Origin: Acidovorax delafieldii
GTDB taxonomy: Bacteria; Pseudomonadota; Gammaproteobacteria; Burkholderiales; Burkholderiaceae_C
NCBI GenBank assembly: GCA_002377855.1
Contig: DFQQ01000026.1
Span: 1 to 37,701 of the forward strand
DNA: 37,701 nt
Direction: 5' to 3'
In this document: one piece after another, positions 1 to 8,696 of the stretch
Layout of the letters: the number at the start of each line of letters is the position of its first letter
How positions within the stretch are numbered: position 1 is the stretch's first letter
Notes under the pieces: generated by a model
Seen by the model: only the letters and a program-made list of their open reading frames with translations
Told to the model about the DNA's origin: nothing
The model's database searches: none
Translations under genes and position numbers: made by a program

Positions 1-129
1 ACTTTTGAGACACCACACTAGGTGAATTTGCCACCCCCGACCTGATCCGCCGGCCACTGCGCTAGCGCCCGCCTTAGCTCTTGCGTTCCCCGCGTTGGTT
101 GTCTGCGTCACCTGCGCGACGCAACATCA

Positions 130-148
130 GTGGCATCCCCAATGCCAC
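130..148. repeat. Short perfect inverted repeat upstream of the acyl-CoA ligase gene
   Basis: GTGGCAT at 130-136 and ATGCCAC at 142-148 form a perfect 7-bp stem around the 5-nt loop CCCCA. It lies about 50 bp before the ligase start at 196. No T-tract follows, so it does not look like a terminator; it could be an operator or an mRNA hairpin. Nothing else in bases 1-195 looks like a gene. Confidence 0.3.
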
Positions 149-195
149 ACCGGGGCGTCCCATCTAGGCTGCAGTCCAAAGGAATCGAACCACCC

Positions 196-1947
196 ATGCG
201 CCCTCACTACAAGTTCTGGCCTCGCCGTCTGCCCAAGTCCATCACGCTGCCGTCCACGTCACTGTGGGACAACCTGGCCATCAGCGCCCGGCGGTATCCC
301 GACAAAGCTGCGCTGGTCTTCTTCGGGCGCACACTGACCTACCGCGAGCTGATGGAAGGCGCCGAGCGCGTGGCGGCCTATCTGGCGGCCCTGGGCGTAC
401 AGCGCGGCGACCGCGTGGTGCTGTGCATGCAGAACTGCCCGCAGCTGGTAATGGCGCACTTTGCCATCCTGCGCGCCAATGCGGTGGTGGTGCCAGTCAA
501 CCCCATGAACCGGGCCGAGGAGCTCAAGCACTACATCACCGACCCCGATACCAAATTCGCAATCACCACTGGGGACCTCGCGGCAGAGTTGGCCAAGGCC
601 AGCGACGCCCTGCCGCCCGCTGAGCGCCTTGCGCATCTTTTGGTTACTCAGTTCAGCGACGCATTCGACACGGATGTGACGGGCGCGGATGCACCCCCGG
701 AGGCTTGGCGCGAATGGCTGGGCACCCGGCACCCGCTGCCAGCGCTGGAGGGTGGGCGCGCCCATGACTGGACTGAGGCCCTGGCGTGTGCAAAAGCGCC
801 ACCTCCACTGACCGTGGGGCCGGGGGACCTGGCCCTGTTGCCCTACACCAGTGGCACCACCGGGCTGCCCAAGGGCTGCATGCACCTGCACAAGAGCATC
901 ATGCACAACGCGGTGGCCAGCGCCTTGTGGGGCACGGGGTCGGCAGACAACGTGACACTGGCTGTGGTGCCCATGTTCCACATCACCGGCATGGTCAGCG
1001 TGATGCACGCATCCATCTACAGCGCGGCCACCATCGTCGTCATGCCGCGGTGGGACCGCGATCTGGCCGGGCGTCTGATCTCGCGCTGGCAGGTGACCAA
1101 CTGGACGAACATCCCCACCATGGTCATCGACCTGCTGGGCAGCCCCCACTTTGCCAGCTACGACCTCTCTAGCCTGGTCTATATCGGTGGCGGGGGCGCG
1201 GCCATGCCGCAAGCGGTTGCACAGCGGCTGCTGGAGCAATACGGGCTACGTTACACGGAAGGCTATGGTCTGACGGAGACGGCAGCGCCTTCGCACTCCA
1301 ACCCACCGGACCACCCCAAGCAGCAGTGTCTGGGCATTCCGTTCATGGGCACAGATGCGCGGGTGATCGACCCCGAAACGCTGCAGGAGCTGCCAGTGGG
1401 GGAGCAGGGCGAGATCATCATCCACGGCCCCGAGGTTTTTGAGGGCTACTGGAAGCGCGCCGACGCTACTGCTTCGGCATTCATCGAGTTTGACGGCAAG
1501 CGGTTTTTCCGCTCCGGCGATCTGGGGCGCATGGACGAGGACGGTTACTTCTTCCTCACGGATCGCTTGAAGCGCATGATCAATGCCAGTGGCTTCAAAG
1601 TCTGGCCCGCCGAAGTCGAAGCGCTGATGTTTCGACACCCTGCGATACAGGAGGCGTGCATCATTGCCGCCAAGGACAGTTACCGTGGCGAGACCGTCAA
1701 AGCTGTCGTGGTGCTGCGAGCCACGCACCAGGACACCACAGAGCAGCAAATCATCGATTGGTGCCGTGAGAACATGGCGGTGTACAAGGTGCCGCGCATC
1801 GTTCAGTTTGTAAAAGCCCTGCCCAAAAGCGGCAGCGGCAAGGTGATGTGGCGAGCGCTGCAAGAGAGCGAATCCGCTCCTGACGCCAGCGCCTTATGGG
1901 GTAGCCCACGCGGCCGTGACGCGTCAGGAGCCGTTGGCTGGCCCTGA
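196..1947 (+). CDS. AMP-forming acyl-CoA synthetase (fatty-acid--CoA ligase family)
   Basis: Activates a carboxylic acid, probably a medium- or long-chain fatty acid, to its CoA thioester through an acyl-AMP intermediate. The 583-residue protein has the family motifs in order: the P-loop-like YTSGTTGLPKG at residues 217-227, YGLTETAA near 356, the RSGDLGRMDEDGYFFLTDR hinge region near 438, and the C-terminal PKSGSGKVMWR, whose Lys549 matches the catalytic lysine of the mobile C-domain. I chose the ATG at 196 because AAAGGA lies upstream and homologous N-termini start close to the LWDNL segment; a GTG at 130 would add 22 residues of unlikely sequence and start inside a hairpin. The last 30 or so residues look disordered. 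The 3' end overlaps the convergent PilZ gene by 24 bp. Chain-length specificity cannot be read from the sequence. The family is certain. Confidence 0.93.
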   Translation: MRPHYKFWPRRLPKSITLPSTSLWDNLAISARRYPDKAALVFFGRTLTYRELMEGAERVAAYLAALGVQRGDRVVLCMQNCPQLVMAHFAILRANAVVVPVNPMNRAEELKHYITDPDTKFAITTGDLAAELAKASDALPPAERLAHLLVTQFSDAFDTDVTGADAPPEAWREWLGTRHPLPALEGGRAHDWTEALACAKAPPPLTVGPGDLALLPYTSGTTGLPKGCMHLHKSIMHNAVASALWGTGSADNVTLAVVPMFHITGMVSVMHASIYSAATIVVMPRWDRDLAGRLISRWQVTNWTNIPTMVIDLLGSPHFASYDLSSLVYIGGGGAAMPQAVAQRLLEQYGLRYTEGYGLTETAAPSHSNPPDHPKQQCLGIPFMGTDARVIDPETLQELPVGEQGEIIIHGPEVFEGYWKRADATASAFIEFDGKRFFRSGDLGRMDEDGYFFLTDRLKRMINASGFKVWPAEVEALMFRHPAIQEACIIAAKDSYRGETVKAVVVLRATHQDTTEQQIIDWCRENMAVYKVPRIVQFVKALPKSGSGKVMWRALQESESAPDASALWGSPRGRDASGAVGWP

Positions 1948-2307
1948 CGCCTGGATGAGCTCTGCCAGGTCGCGTTCCAGCAGCGCCGGGTCGCCCAGCT
2001 GCAATTCAATCAATCGCCGCAGATGGGTCACGCTGTCCAGATCGATGCTCCTGCACAGAAGCCCTGCATGGTTCCCATCGACGTGTGCGACCCCTGCTGT
2101 CATGGAGATGCTGTCACCCGTCTCCGCCAGCGGCACCATGAGCTGGCAGGGCATGCCCGCTGGGACTTGTGCATTGTCAGGCAGGGTGACCAGCGCGCCT
2201 TTGAGCGACAAGTCCAGCACTTGTACGCTGAACGCAGCCGTGGCAATGGTCAAAAGAGCGGGTGCGTCAAATTGCACGCGAACGTAATGGCGTCGTTCAT
2301 AGGGCAT
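1924..2307 (-). CDS. PilZ-domain protein, putative c-di-GMP receptor
   Basis: A 127-residue single-domain protein. The N-terminus carries Arg6-xxx-Arg10 within ERRHYVRV, and Asp32-x-Ser34-xx-Gly37 in DLSLKG. These are the two parts of the PilZ motif that bind cyclic di-GMP, so ligand binding is likely intact. The rest is the expected beta-barrel sequence with a C-terminal helix. Known family members control motility, exopolysaccharide synthesis or pili through protein partners; the partner here is unknown because no flagellar, pilus or cellulose gene is adjacent. It is convergent with the acyl-CoA ligase and shares its last 24 bp. The ATG at 2307 sits just before the motif, as usual for the family. 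Confidence 0.9.
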   Translation of the reverse strand: MPYERRHYVRVQFDAPALLTIATAAFSVQVLDLSLKGALVTLPDNAQVPAGMPCQLMVPLAETGDSISMTAGVAHVDGNHAGLLCRSIDLDSVTHLRRLIELQLGDPALLERDLAELIQASGPANGS

Positions 2308-2556
2308 GGTGGGCTTTCGTGTGGCTGAGCTCTGTGGGATGCTAATTCACCGGCACCGGGTGTTCCAGCCTTTTCGCCGATTTCCGAGTTATGACGGAAG
2401 GTCGGGGGTGTTTAGCACCCGCTCGGACTCTTCCGCTTCCGCAACCGTGCAGGTCGGCTGGCGCAAAGGGCAGTTGTTACAAAAAAGACCCGAACATTAA
2501 CCTGAGGCGAACCAGAGCTGGTTACAAACGAGGCAGATCAAATACCGGAGAGAAAA

Positions 2557-3024
2557 ATGAACCTGCTGCGCTGCACGCTTTTCGCCTTGGGGGGGCTGCT
2601 GCTTTCTGCCACTGGGGCGAATGCCCAAACCTATGTCAATGCCACCGTGGATGGGCAGATCGTCCCCGGGGTGTACGGCCGCATTCAAATCGGCAACGGC
2701 GGTCCGCCTCCGCTGATCTATGCCGAGCCGGTCATCATCCACCGTCCCCCAGTGGCGATTCATCGGTCGCCCATCTACATGTACGTGCCGCCCGGGCATG
2801 CGAAAAACTGGGGAAAACACTGTGCGCGTTACAACGCCTGCGGCCAGCCGGTGTACTTCGTGCAGGAGCCGCCAAAACGCAAGGGCAACTACAGCACAAG
2901 GCCAGCGCACCATGACCACGGCCCAGGGTTCAAGGAAGACCGACCGGATCGGGGCAAAGGCCGTCACGACCGGGACGACCACCGCGGCAATGGCCGCGGG
3001 CACGGTGGCGGGCACAAGGACTGA
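2557..3024 (+). CDS. Small secreted protein of unknown function with a His/Asp/Gly-rich tail
   Basis: A 155-residue protein starting with a clear Sec signal peptide: Lys/Arg-poor start MNLLRC, a hydrophobic stretch, and a likely cleavage after GANA (residue 23). The mature part has a short beta-rich segment (YVNATVDGQIVPGVYGRIQ), a proline-rich linker with the pattern PVYMYVPPGHAKNW-like, and a pair of cysteines in HCARYNACGQPVYFV that could form a disulfide. The last 35 residues are rich in His, Asp, Arg and Gly and could bind metal or be disordered. I recall similar uncharacterised periplasmic proteins from Burkholderiales but cannot give a function. GGAGAG 6 nt before the ATG is a strong ribosome binding site, and a good terminator follows 4 nt after the stop, so the gene is probably monocistronic. 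Confidence 0.82.
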   Translation: MNLLRCTLFALGGLLLSATGANAQTYVNATVDGQIVPGVYGRIQIGNGGPPPLIYAEPVIIHRPPVAIHRSPIYMYVPPGHAKNWGKHCARYNACGQPVYFVQEPPKRKGNYSTRPAHHDHGPGFKEDRPDRGKGRHDRDDHRGNGRGHGGGHKD

Positions 3025-3027
3025 GAT

Positions 3028-3058
3028 GACAAAGGGGGCCGAAGTGCCCCCTTTTGTC
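3028..3058. terminator. Intrinsic terminator, probably bidirectional
   Basis: GACAAAGGGGGC (3028-3039) pairs with GCCCCCTTTTGTC (3046-3058) with one bulged T, giving about 12 bp of stem around a 6-nt loop. The T-rich 3' arm supports termination of the secreted-protein gene ending at 3024. Because the gene on the other strand ends at 3075, the same structure can serve both convergent genes. Confidence 0.82.
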
Positions 3059-3074
3059 TGACGTCTACGAAACT

Positions 3075-4145
3075 CTATAACCGGGGCGGGCTTGGGTCTG
3101 CATCTTCAGAGGATGCAAAAAGATCCCAGCAAGCCATGAAAAGCGCTGCAATCACAGGGCCGATCACAAAGCCGGTGAGGCCGAACAAGGCCATGCCGCC
3201 AAGGGTTGAAATCAGCACGACGTAGTCAGGCATCTTGGTGTCCTTACCCACCAGAATGGGGCGAAGGACGTTGTCCACCAGGCCAATCACGAAGATCCCG
3301 TACAGCGTGAGCACGGTACCTTGCCACACGGCCCCCGTTGCCAGGAAGTAAATCGCAACCGGCACCCAGATCAGGCCGGCGCCCACGGCGGGCAGGAGCG
3401 ACAGGAAAGCCATGAGCACCCCCCACAGCACGGGGCCCTGAATGCCCAGGAACCAAAAAATCAGGCCTCCCAGCGCTCCCTGGGCTGCGGCGACAACGAT
3501 GTTGCCTTTGACCGTGGCGCGAATGACTGTGGTGAACTTGAGCACCAGCTTTTTCTTGTAGTCGTTGTCCAGCGGTGTTGCCTGGCCAATGCGCAGTGCG
3601 AGGGTGCGGCCATCGCGCAGCAGGAAGAACAGCAGGTACAGCATGATCCCGAACCCCACCAGGAATTCGAGTGTGTTCTGGCCGATATTCACGGCTTGTG
3701 CCGCCACGATCTGGCTGGCCTGCACTGCCACCGTAGAGAGCTTTTCCTGCAGCTCGCCAAGGGTTGTCAGGTTCAGACGCTCCAGCAAACTGATCACCCA
3801 CGAGGGCAAGGCAGCCACCACCTGCTGGACATAGGCGCCGAAATTGAGTTGGCCCGATTTCACCCGTTCGTAAACGGTCGTGGCTTCCTGCACCAGCGAC
3901 ACGCTGATGAGGGTCATGGGCAAAATCACGATGACCATGCACAGACCCAGGGTACACAGCGCTGCAAGATTTTCACGCTGGGGCATGCGGCGCAGGATGC
4001 GGCGGTGCAATGGCGCGAACAAGATCGCCAGCACGATCCCCCAGAAGATCGCGCCGTGGAATTGCCAGAGGATTGCGCCGAAAGCGATGCTGACGGCAGC
4101 AAGCAATAGCAAGAACGTTCTATGCTGGAGAGGGTTTGGGGTCAT
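3075..4145 (-). CDS. AI-2E/PerM (YhhT) family membrane protein
   Basis: A 356-residue integral membrane protein with the layout of the AI-2E transporter/PerM family: two N-terminal membrane segments (FLLLLAAVSIAFGAILWQF and FWGIVLAILF), another near residue 65, a soluble amphipathic stretch with a SWVISLLERLN region, then further membrane segments in the C-terminal half ending near residue 340. The family includes the E. coli proteins once linked to autoinducer-2 export and proteins linked to Na+/H+ antiport, so substrate cannot be assigned. I chose the ATG at 4145 over a TTG 15 bases upstream; AGG lies 4 nt before the ATG. It is divergent from sucA, sharing the 245-bp region between them, and has no obvious functional partner in the window. 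Confidence 0.88.
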   Translation of the reverse strand: MTPNPLQHRTFLLLLAAVSIAFGAILWQFHGAIFWGIVLAILFAPLHRRILRRMPQRENLAALCTLGLCMVIVILPMTLISVSLVQEATTVYERVKSGQLNFGAYVQQVVAALPSWVISLLERLNLTTLGELQEKLSTVAVQASQIVAAQAVNIGQNTLEFLVGFGIMLYLLFFLLRDGRTLALRIGQATPLDNDYKKKLVLKFTTVIRATVKGNIVVAAAQGALGGLIFWFLGIQGPVLWGVLMAFLSLLPAVGAGLIWVPVAIYFLATGAVWQGTVLTLYGIFVIGLVDNVLRPILVGKDTKMPDYVVLISTLGGMALFGLTGFVIGPVIAALFMACWDLFASSEDADPSPPRL

Positions 4146-4241
4146 GTACCTGGGCGACAAGGGTGCAGTGCAGAACCCGCAATGTACGACACCCGAAGGG
4201 GCAAATTGATACCAGGGCAGGGCGGCGTGGCCGCTTGACCT

Positions 4242-4269
4242 TTGTTAACCGGGTGTTCGGTGGCACAAT
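4242..4269 (+). promoter_or_regulatory. Candidate sigma-70 promoter for the sucA operon
   Basis: TTGTTA at 4242-4247, a 16-bp spacer, and CACAAT at 4264-4269 give a plausible -35/-10 pair about 120 bp before the sucA start. The predicted start site is near 4276. The sucA ribosome binding site GGAGG lies at 4376-4380, 10 nt before its ATG. The pair is imperfect, so this is a suggestion from position and match only. Confidence 0.4.
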
Positions 4270-4390
4270 TGCGCCCGCAACCCCAGGCCCTTCCCCAGCC
4301 ACAGTCGCATCCGCCAACCGGTTCAGCCGTGTCGCGGAAGGTTTCTCAACCAGCTAATGCTTTCCCAAGGAAAGCGGAGGTCAGCGGAAT

Positions 4391-7267
4391 ATGAGCGATA
4401 CGACATCCGTCTATCAAGCCTACCAAGGCAACACCTACCTCTTCGGCGGCAATGCGCCCTATGTCGAAGAGATGTATGAAAACTACCTTGCCAACCCTGG
4501 CAGCGTGCCTGACAACTGGCGCGAGTACTTCGATGCACTGCAGCACGTGCCGGCAGTAGACGGCAGCAATGCCAAAGACGTTCCCCATCTCCCCGTCGTC
4601 AACGCTTTTGCAGAGCGCGCCAAGGCTGGTGGCACCAAAGTGGTGGTCGCAAGCGCTGACGCAGAAATGGGCCGCAAGCGCACGGCCGTTCAGCAGCTGA
4701 TTGCCGCTTACCGCAACGTAGGCCAGCGCTGGGCTGACCTGGACCCCCTCAAGCGCACCGAGCGTCCCCCAATTCCCGAGCTGGAGCCATCCTTTTATGG
4801 CTTCACCGATGCCGATCAGGAAACCGTGTTCGACACAAGCAACACTTTCTTCGGCAAAGACAAGATGGCCCTGCGCGAGCTGCTCAATGCACTGCGCGAA
4901 ACGTACTGCGGCACCCTGGGCGCCGAGTACATGTACACATCGGACCAGAATCAAAAACGCTGGTGGCAACAAAAGCTCGAAAGCATTCGCAGCAAACCCA
5001 GCTTCGGTGTAGACAAAAAGCGCCAGATTCTGGATCGTTTGACGGCTGCCGAAGGCCTCGAACGCTTTTTGCACACCAAGTACGTGGGTCAAAAGCGCTT
5101 CTCGCTGGAAGGTGGCGAGAGCTTCATCGCAGCCATGGACGAGCTGATCCAGTCCGCTGGCACCAAGGGTGTTCAAGAAATCGTGATCGGCATGGCCCAC
5201 CGTGGCCGCCTGAACGTGCTGGTGAATTCGCTGGGCAAAATGCCCAAGGACCTGTTCGCCGAGTTCGACCACACGGCACCGGAAGAGCTGCCAGCGGGCG
5301 ACGTGAAGTACCACCAGGGCTTCAGCTCTGATGTCTCCACCCCCGGCGGTCCTGTCCACCTGTCTCTGGCTTTCAACCCGTCCCATCTGGAAATCGTCAA
5401 CCCCGTGGTTGAGGGCTCTGTGCGCGCCCGTATGGATCGCCGTGGCGACCGTCGCGGCGACCAGGTGCTGCCCGTGCTGGTGCATGGCGACGCAGCTTTC
5501 GGTGGCCAAGGCGTGAACCAGGAAACCCTGGCATTGGCGCAGACCCGTGGTTACACCACGGGTGGCACGGTGCACATCATCATCAACAATCAGATCGGTT
5601 TCACGACCTCCGACCCCCGCGACATGCGCTCCACCGTGTACTGCACGGATATCGTCAAGATGGTTGAGGCGCCTGTGCTGCACGTCAACGGCGACGATCC
5701 AGAAGCCGTGGTGCTGGCAACCCAGCTGGCGCTTGAATTCCGCATGGAATTCCGCCAGGACGTGGTGGTGGACATCACCTGCTTCCGCAAGCTGGGCCAC
5801 AACGAGCAGGACACCCCAAGCCTGACCCAGCCGCTGATGTACAAGAAAATTTCTCAGCACCCCGGCACGCGCAGGTTGTATGCAGACAAGCTGGCCGCAC
5901 AAGGAATGGGCGCTTCGCTGGGCGACGACATGGTCAAGGCGTATCGCGCTGCCATGGACGCCGGCAAGCACACCGTGGACCCCGTGCTGACCAACTTCAA
6001 GAGCAAGTACTCGGTGGACTGGTCGCCCTTCCTGGGCAAAAAGTGGACCGACGCCGGCGATACCGCTATTCCATTGACCGAATGGAAGCGCTTGGCCGAG
6101 AAGATCACCACCATCCCTGCCAGCGTCACACCCCACCAGCTGGTGAAGAAGGTGTACGACGATCGCGCTGCCATGGGCCGCGGTGACGTCAACGTGGACT
6201 GGGGCATGGGCGAGCACATGGCATTCGCATCGCTGGTGGCCAGCGGCTACGCCGTGCGTCTGTCGGGTGAAGATTGCGGCCGCGGTACGTTCACGCACCG
6301 CCACGCCGTCATCCACGATCAGAACCGCGAAAAGTGGGACACCGGTACCTATGTGCCGTTGCAGAATGTGGCCGAAAACCAGGCCCCGTTTGTCGTCATC
6401 GACTCCATCCTTTCGGAAGAAGCCGTGTTGGGCTTTGAGTACGGCTACGCCGGCTCGGACCCCAGCAGCCTGGTGATCTGGGAAGCGCAGTTCGGTGATT
6501 TCGCCAATGGCGCGCAGGTGGTGATCGACCAGTTCATCGCTTCGGGCGAAGTGAAGTGGGGCCGTGCCAATGGCCTGACCCTGATGCTGCCCCACGGCTA
6601 CGAAGGCCAGGGCCCGGAGCACAGCTCGGCACGCCTGGAACGCTTCATGCAGTTGGCTGCCGACACCAACATGCAGATCGTGCAGCCCACCACGGCCAGC
6701 CAGATCTTCCACGTGTTGCGCCGCCAGATGGTGCGCGATCTGCGCAAGCCGCTGATCATCTTCACGCCCAAGTCGCTGCTGCGTAACAAGGACGCCACCT
6801 CGCCGCTGACCGAGTTCACGAAGGGCAGCTTCCAGACGGTGATGCCTGAGCAGGACGAGGCCATTGCCAAGAAGGCCGCCAAGGTCAAGCGCGTGATTGC
6901 GTGCTCGGGCAAGGTTTACTACGACCTGGTCAAGAAGCGCACCGAGAAGGAGGCTGACGACGTGGCCATCCTCCGCGTAGAGCAGCTGTACCCCTTCCCG
7001 CACAAGGCGTTTGCCGCCGAGCTGAAGAAGTACCCCGGCGCAACCGATATCGTGTGGTGCCAGGATGAGCCGCAGAACCAGGGTGCCTGGTTCTTCATCC
7101 AACACAACATTCACGAGAACATGCTCGAAGGCCAGAAGCTGGGTTACTCCGGCCGCGCCGCCTCGGCATCGCCTGCCGTGGGTTATTCGCACTTGCACCA
7201 GGAGCAGCAAAAGGCTCTGGTCGACGGCGCGTTTGCCAAGCTCAAGGGTTTTGTACTGACCAAATAA
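4391..7267 (+). CDS. sucA: 2-oxoglutarate dehydrogenase E1 component
   Basis: Thiamine-diphosphate-dependent decarboxylase of the TCA-cycle 2-oxoglutarate dehydrogenase complex; it decarboxylates 2-oxoglutarate and transfers the succinyl group to the lipoyl arm of SucB. The 958-residue length is normal. Visible family features are the N-terminal E2-binding segment (YLFGGNAPYVEEMYENYL), the HRGRLNVLVN and NPSHLEIVNPVVEG motifs of the active-site domain, CFRKLGHNEQDTPS, the central transketolase-like motif SGEDCGRGTFTHRHAV, and the C-terminal DEPQNQGAWFFIQHN. The GGAGG ribosome binding site 10 nt before the ATG fixes the start. It is the first gene of sucA-sucB-lpdA. The 978-codon open frame on the opposite strand is a GC-bias shadow. 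Confidence 0.98.
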   Translation: MSDTTSVYQAYQGNTYLFGGNAPYVEEMYENYLANPGSVPDNWREYFDALQHVPAVDGSNAKDVPHLPVVNAFAERAKAGGTKVVVASADAEMGRKRTAVQQLIAAYRNVGQRWADLDPLKRTERPPIPELEPSFYGFTDADQETVFDTSNTFFGKDKMALRELLNALRETYCGTLGAEYMYTSDQNQKRWWQQKLESIRSKPSFGVDKKRQILDRLTAAEGLERFLHTKYVGQKRFSLEGGESFIAAMDELIQSAGTKGVQEIVIGMAHRGRLNVLVNSLGKMPKDLFAEFDHTAPEELPAGDVKYHQGFSSDVSTPGGPVHLSLAFNPSHLEIVNPVVEGSVRARMDRRGDRRGDQVLPVLVHGDAAFGGQGVNQETLALAQTRGYTTGGTVHIIINNQIGFTTSDPRDMRSTVYCTDIVKMVEAPVLHVNGDDPEAVVLATQLALEFRMEFRQDVVVDITCFRKLGHNEQDTPSLTQPLMYKKISQHPGTRRLYADKLAAQGMGASLGDDMVKAYRAAMDAGKHTVDPVLTNFKSKYSVDWSPFLGKKWTDAGDTAIPLTEWKRLAEKITTIPASVTPHQLVKKVYDDRAAMGRGDVNVDWGMGEHMAFASLVASGYAVRLSGEDCGRGTFTHRHAVIHDQNREKWDTGTYVPLQNVAENQAPFVVIDSILSEEAVLGFEYGYAGSDPSSLVIWEAQFGDFANGAQVVIDQFIASGEVKWGRANGLTLMLPHGYEGQGPEHSSARLERFMQLAADTNMQIVQPTTASQIFHVLRRQMVRDLRKPLIIFTPKSLLRNKDATSPLTEFTKGSFQTVMPEQDEAIAKKAAKVKRVIACSGKVYYDLVKKRTEKEADDVAILRVEQLYPFPHKAFAAELKKYPGATDIVWCQDEPQNQGAWFFIQHNIHENMLEGQKLGYSGRAASASPAVGYSHLHQEQQKALVDGAFAKLKGFVLTK

Positions 7268-7326
7268 GGCCAGCCAGCCCATTTACAGAAACCGTCAGAA
7301 CAAAACCCATTTTCGAAAGAACTGAT

Positions 7327-8592
7327 ATGGCTATCGTAGAAGTCAAAGTCCCCCAGCTGTCCGAATCCGTGGCTGAAGCCACCATGCTGACGTGGAAGAA
7401 AAAAGCCGGCGAGTCTGTCGCTGCTGATGAAATCCTGATCGAAATCGAAACCGACAAGGTCGTGCTGGAAGTTCCCGCTCCCTCGGCCGGCGTGCTTGCC
7501 GAGATCGTTCAAGGCGACGGCGCCACGGTGGTGTCCGATCAGGTGATCGCACGCATTGACACCGAAGGCAAGGCGGGCGCTTCGGCGCCGGCAGCCGCTG
7601 CTCCAGCTGCGCCAGCGGCCGCTCCTGTTGCTGCTGCAGCCGCGGTGGCAACGGGCGGTTCGAAGGCAGATGTCGCCATGCCTGCCGCTGCCAAGCTGCT
7701 GGCCGACAACAACCTGGCGGTGGGCGACGTGGCTGGTTCCGGCAAGGATGGCCGCGTGACCAAGGGCGACGTTTTGGCGGCCGTGGCTGGCGGTGCCAAG
7801 CCTGCTGCGGTGGCTCCCAGCGTGATCCCCACTGGTGTGCCTACCAAGGTATTGCCGCAGGTGGCTGCGCCGGCAGCGCCCAGCCTGGGCGACCGTCCAG
7901 AACAACGTGTGCCCATGAGCCGCCTGCGCGCCCGTGTGGCCGAGCGCCTGCTGCAGTCGCAGTCGACGAACGCCATCCTGACCACGTTCAACGAAGTGAA
8001 CATGGCTCCGGTGATGGACATGCGCAAGAAGTTCCAGGACGCATTCACCAAGGAACACGGCGTGAAGATCGGCTTCATGAGCTTCTTCGTGAAGGCCGCT
8101 GTGCATGCCCTCAAGAAGTACCCGGTGCTGAACGCTTCGGTGGATGGCAACGACATCGTCTACCACGGCTATTTCGACATCGGTATCGCCGTGGGTTCGC
8201 CCCGCGGCCTGGTGGTGCCCATCTTGCGCAACGCCGACCAGATGAGCTTTGCCGACATTGAAAAGAAGATTGCTGAATTTGGCCAAAAGGCCAAGGACGG
8301 CAAGCTGGGCATTGAAGAAATGACTGGTGGCACCTTCTCCATCTCCAACGGCGGCACGTTCGGCTCCATGCTGTCTACGCCCATCATCAACCCGCCTCAG
8401 TCGGCCATCCTGGGCGTACACGCCACCAAGGACCGCGCTGTGGTCGAAAACGGTCAGATCGTCATCCGCCCGATGAACTACCTGGCGATGTCTTACGACC
8501 ACCGCATCATCGACGGCCGCGAAGCCGTGCTGGGCCTGGTGGCCATGAAGGAAGCGCTGGAAGATCCTTCGCGTCTGCTGTTCGACATCTGA
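7327..8592 (+). CDS. sucB: Dihydrolipoyllysine-residue succinyltransferase, E2 of 2-oxoglutarate dehydrogenase
   Basis: Transfers the succinyl group from its lipoyl arm to CoA and forms the core of the complex. Of 421 residues, 1-76 form a single lipoyl domain with the lipoylated Lys44 in EIETDKVVLEV. An Ala/Pro-rich hinge follows (about 80-110), then the E1/E3-binding domain (AMPAAAKLLADNNL to KGDVLAAV, about 118-155), a second linker, and the catalytic domain. The catalytic motif is His392-xxx-Asp396-Gly in SYDHRIIDG. One lipoyl domain and the succinyl-type ending ALEDPSRLLFDI support E2 of 2-oxoglutarate rather than pyruvate dehydrogenase. It lies 59 bp after sucA in the same direction. 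Confidence 0.97.
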   Translation: MAIVEVKVPQLSESVAEATMLTWKKKAGESVAADEILIEIETDKVVLEVPAPSAGVLAEIVQGDGATVVSDQVIARIDTEGKAGASAPAAAAPAAPAAAPVAAAAAVATGGSKADVAMPAAAKLLADNNLAVGDVAGSGKDGRVTKGDVLAAVAGGAKPAAVAPSVIPTGVPTKVLPQVAAPAAPSLGDRPEQRVPMSRLRARVAERLLQSQSTNAILTTFNEVNMAPVMDMRKKFQDAFTKEHGVKIGFMSFFVKAAVHALKKYPVLNASVDGNDIVYHGYFDIGIAVGSPRGLVVPILRNADQMSFADIEKKIAEFGQKAKDGKLGIEEMTGGTFSISNGGTFGSMLSTPIINPPQSAILGVHATKDRAVVENGQIVIRPMNYLAMSYDHRIIDGREAVLGLVAMKEALEDPSRLLFDI

Positions 8593-8610
8593 TCGAGGGC
8601 TGAGACCCAG

Positions 8611-8672
8611 AAACCCACCCGTGAAGCCCGTGCGCAAGCCATGCGCTGTGCTCCTCACTGGTGGGTTTTTCT
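8611..8672 (+). terminator. Nested hairpin between sucB and lpdA: terminator or partial attenuator
   Basis: AAACCCACC (8611-8619) pairs perfectly with GGTGGGTTT (8660-8668). Inside it GTGA (8621-8624) can pair with TCAC (8655-8658), and GCGCA (8632-8636) with TGCGC (8642-8646). TTCTTT follows the outer stem. This looks like an intrinsic terminator with a large, structured head, placed inside an operon 25 bp before lpdA. It could lower lpdA expression relative to sucAB or mark a processing site. Confidence 0.6.
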
Positions 8673-8696
8673 TTAACCGAATTCAAGAGATTTTCT

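Noticed and set aside
2476..2527. Two GTTACAAA repeats upstream of the small secreted-protein gene, considered as an OmpR-type site
   Set aside because: Only eight bases repeated twice with 36 bp between; too little to support a regulator site.
4346..7282. 978-codon open frame on the strand opposite sucA
   Set aside because: It lies exactly opposite a certain gene. High GC at third positions keeps antisense frames open. Its translation, rich in His, Gln, Val and Leu, matches no family.
7183..8658. 491-codon minus-strand frame opposite sucB
   Set aside because: Antisense shadow, with repetitive Arg/Ser/His content and no family match.
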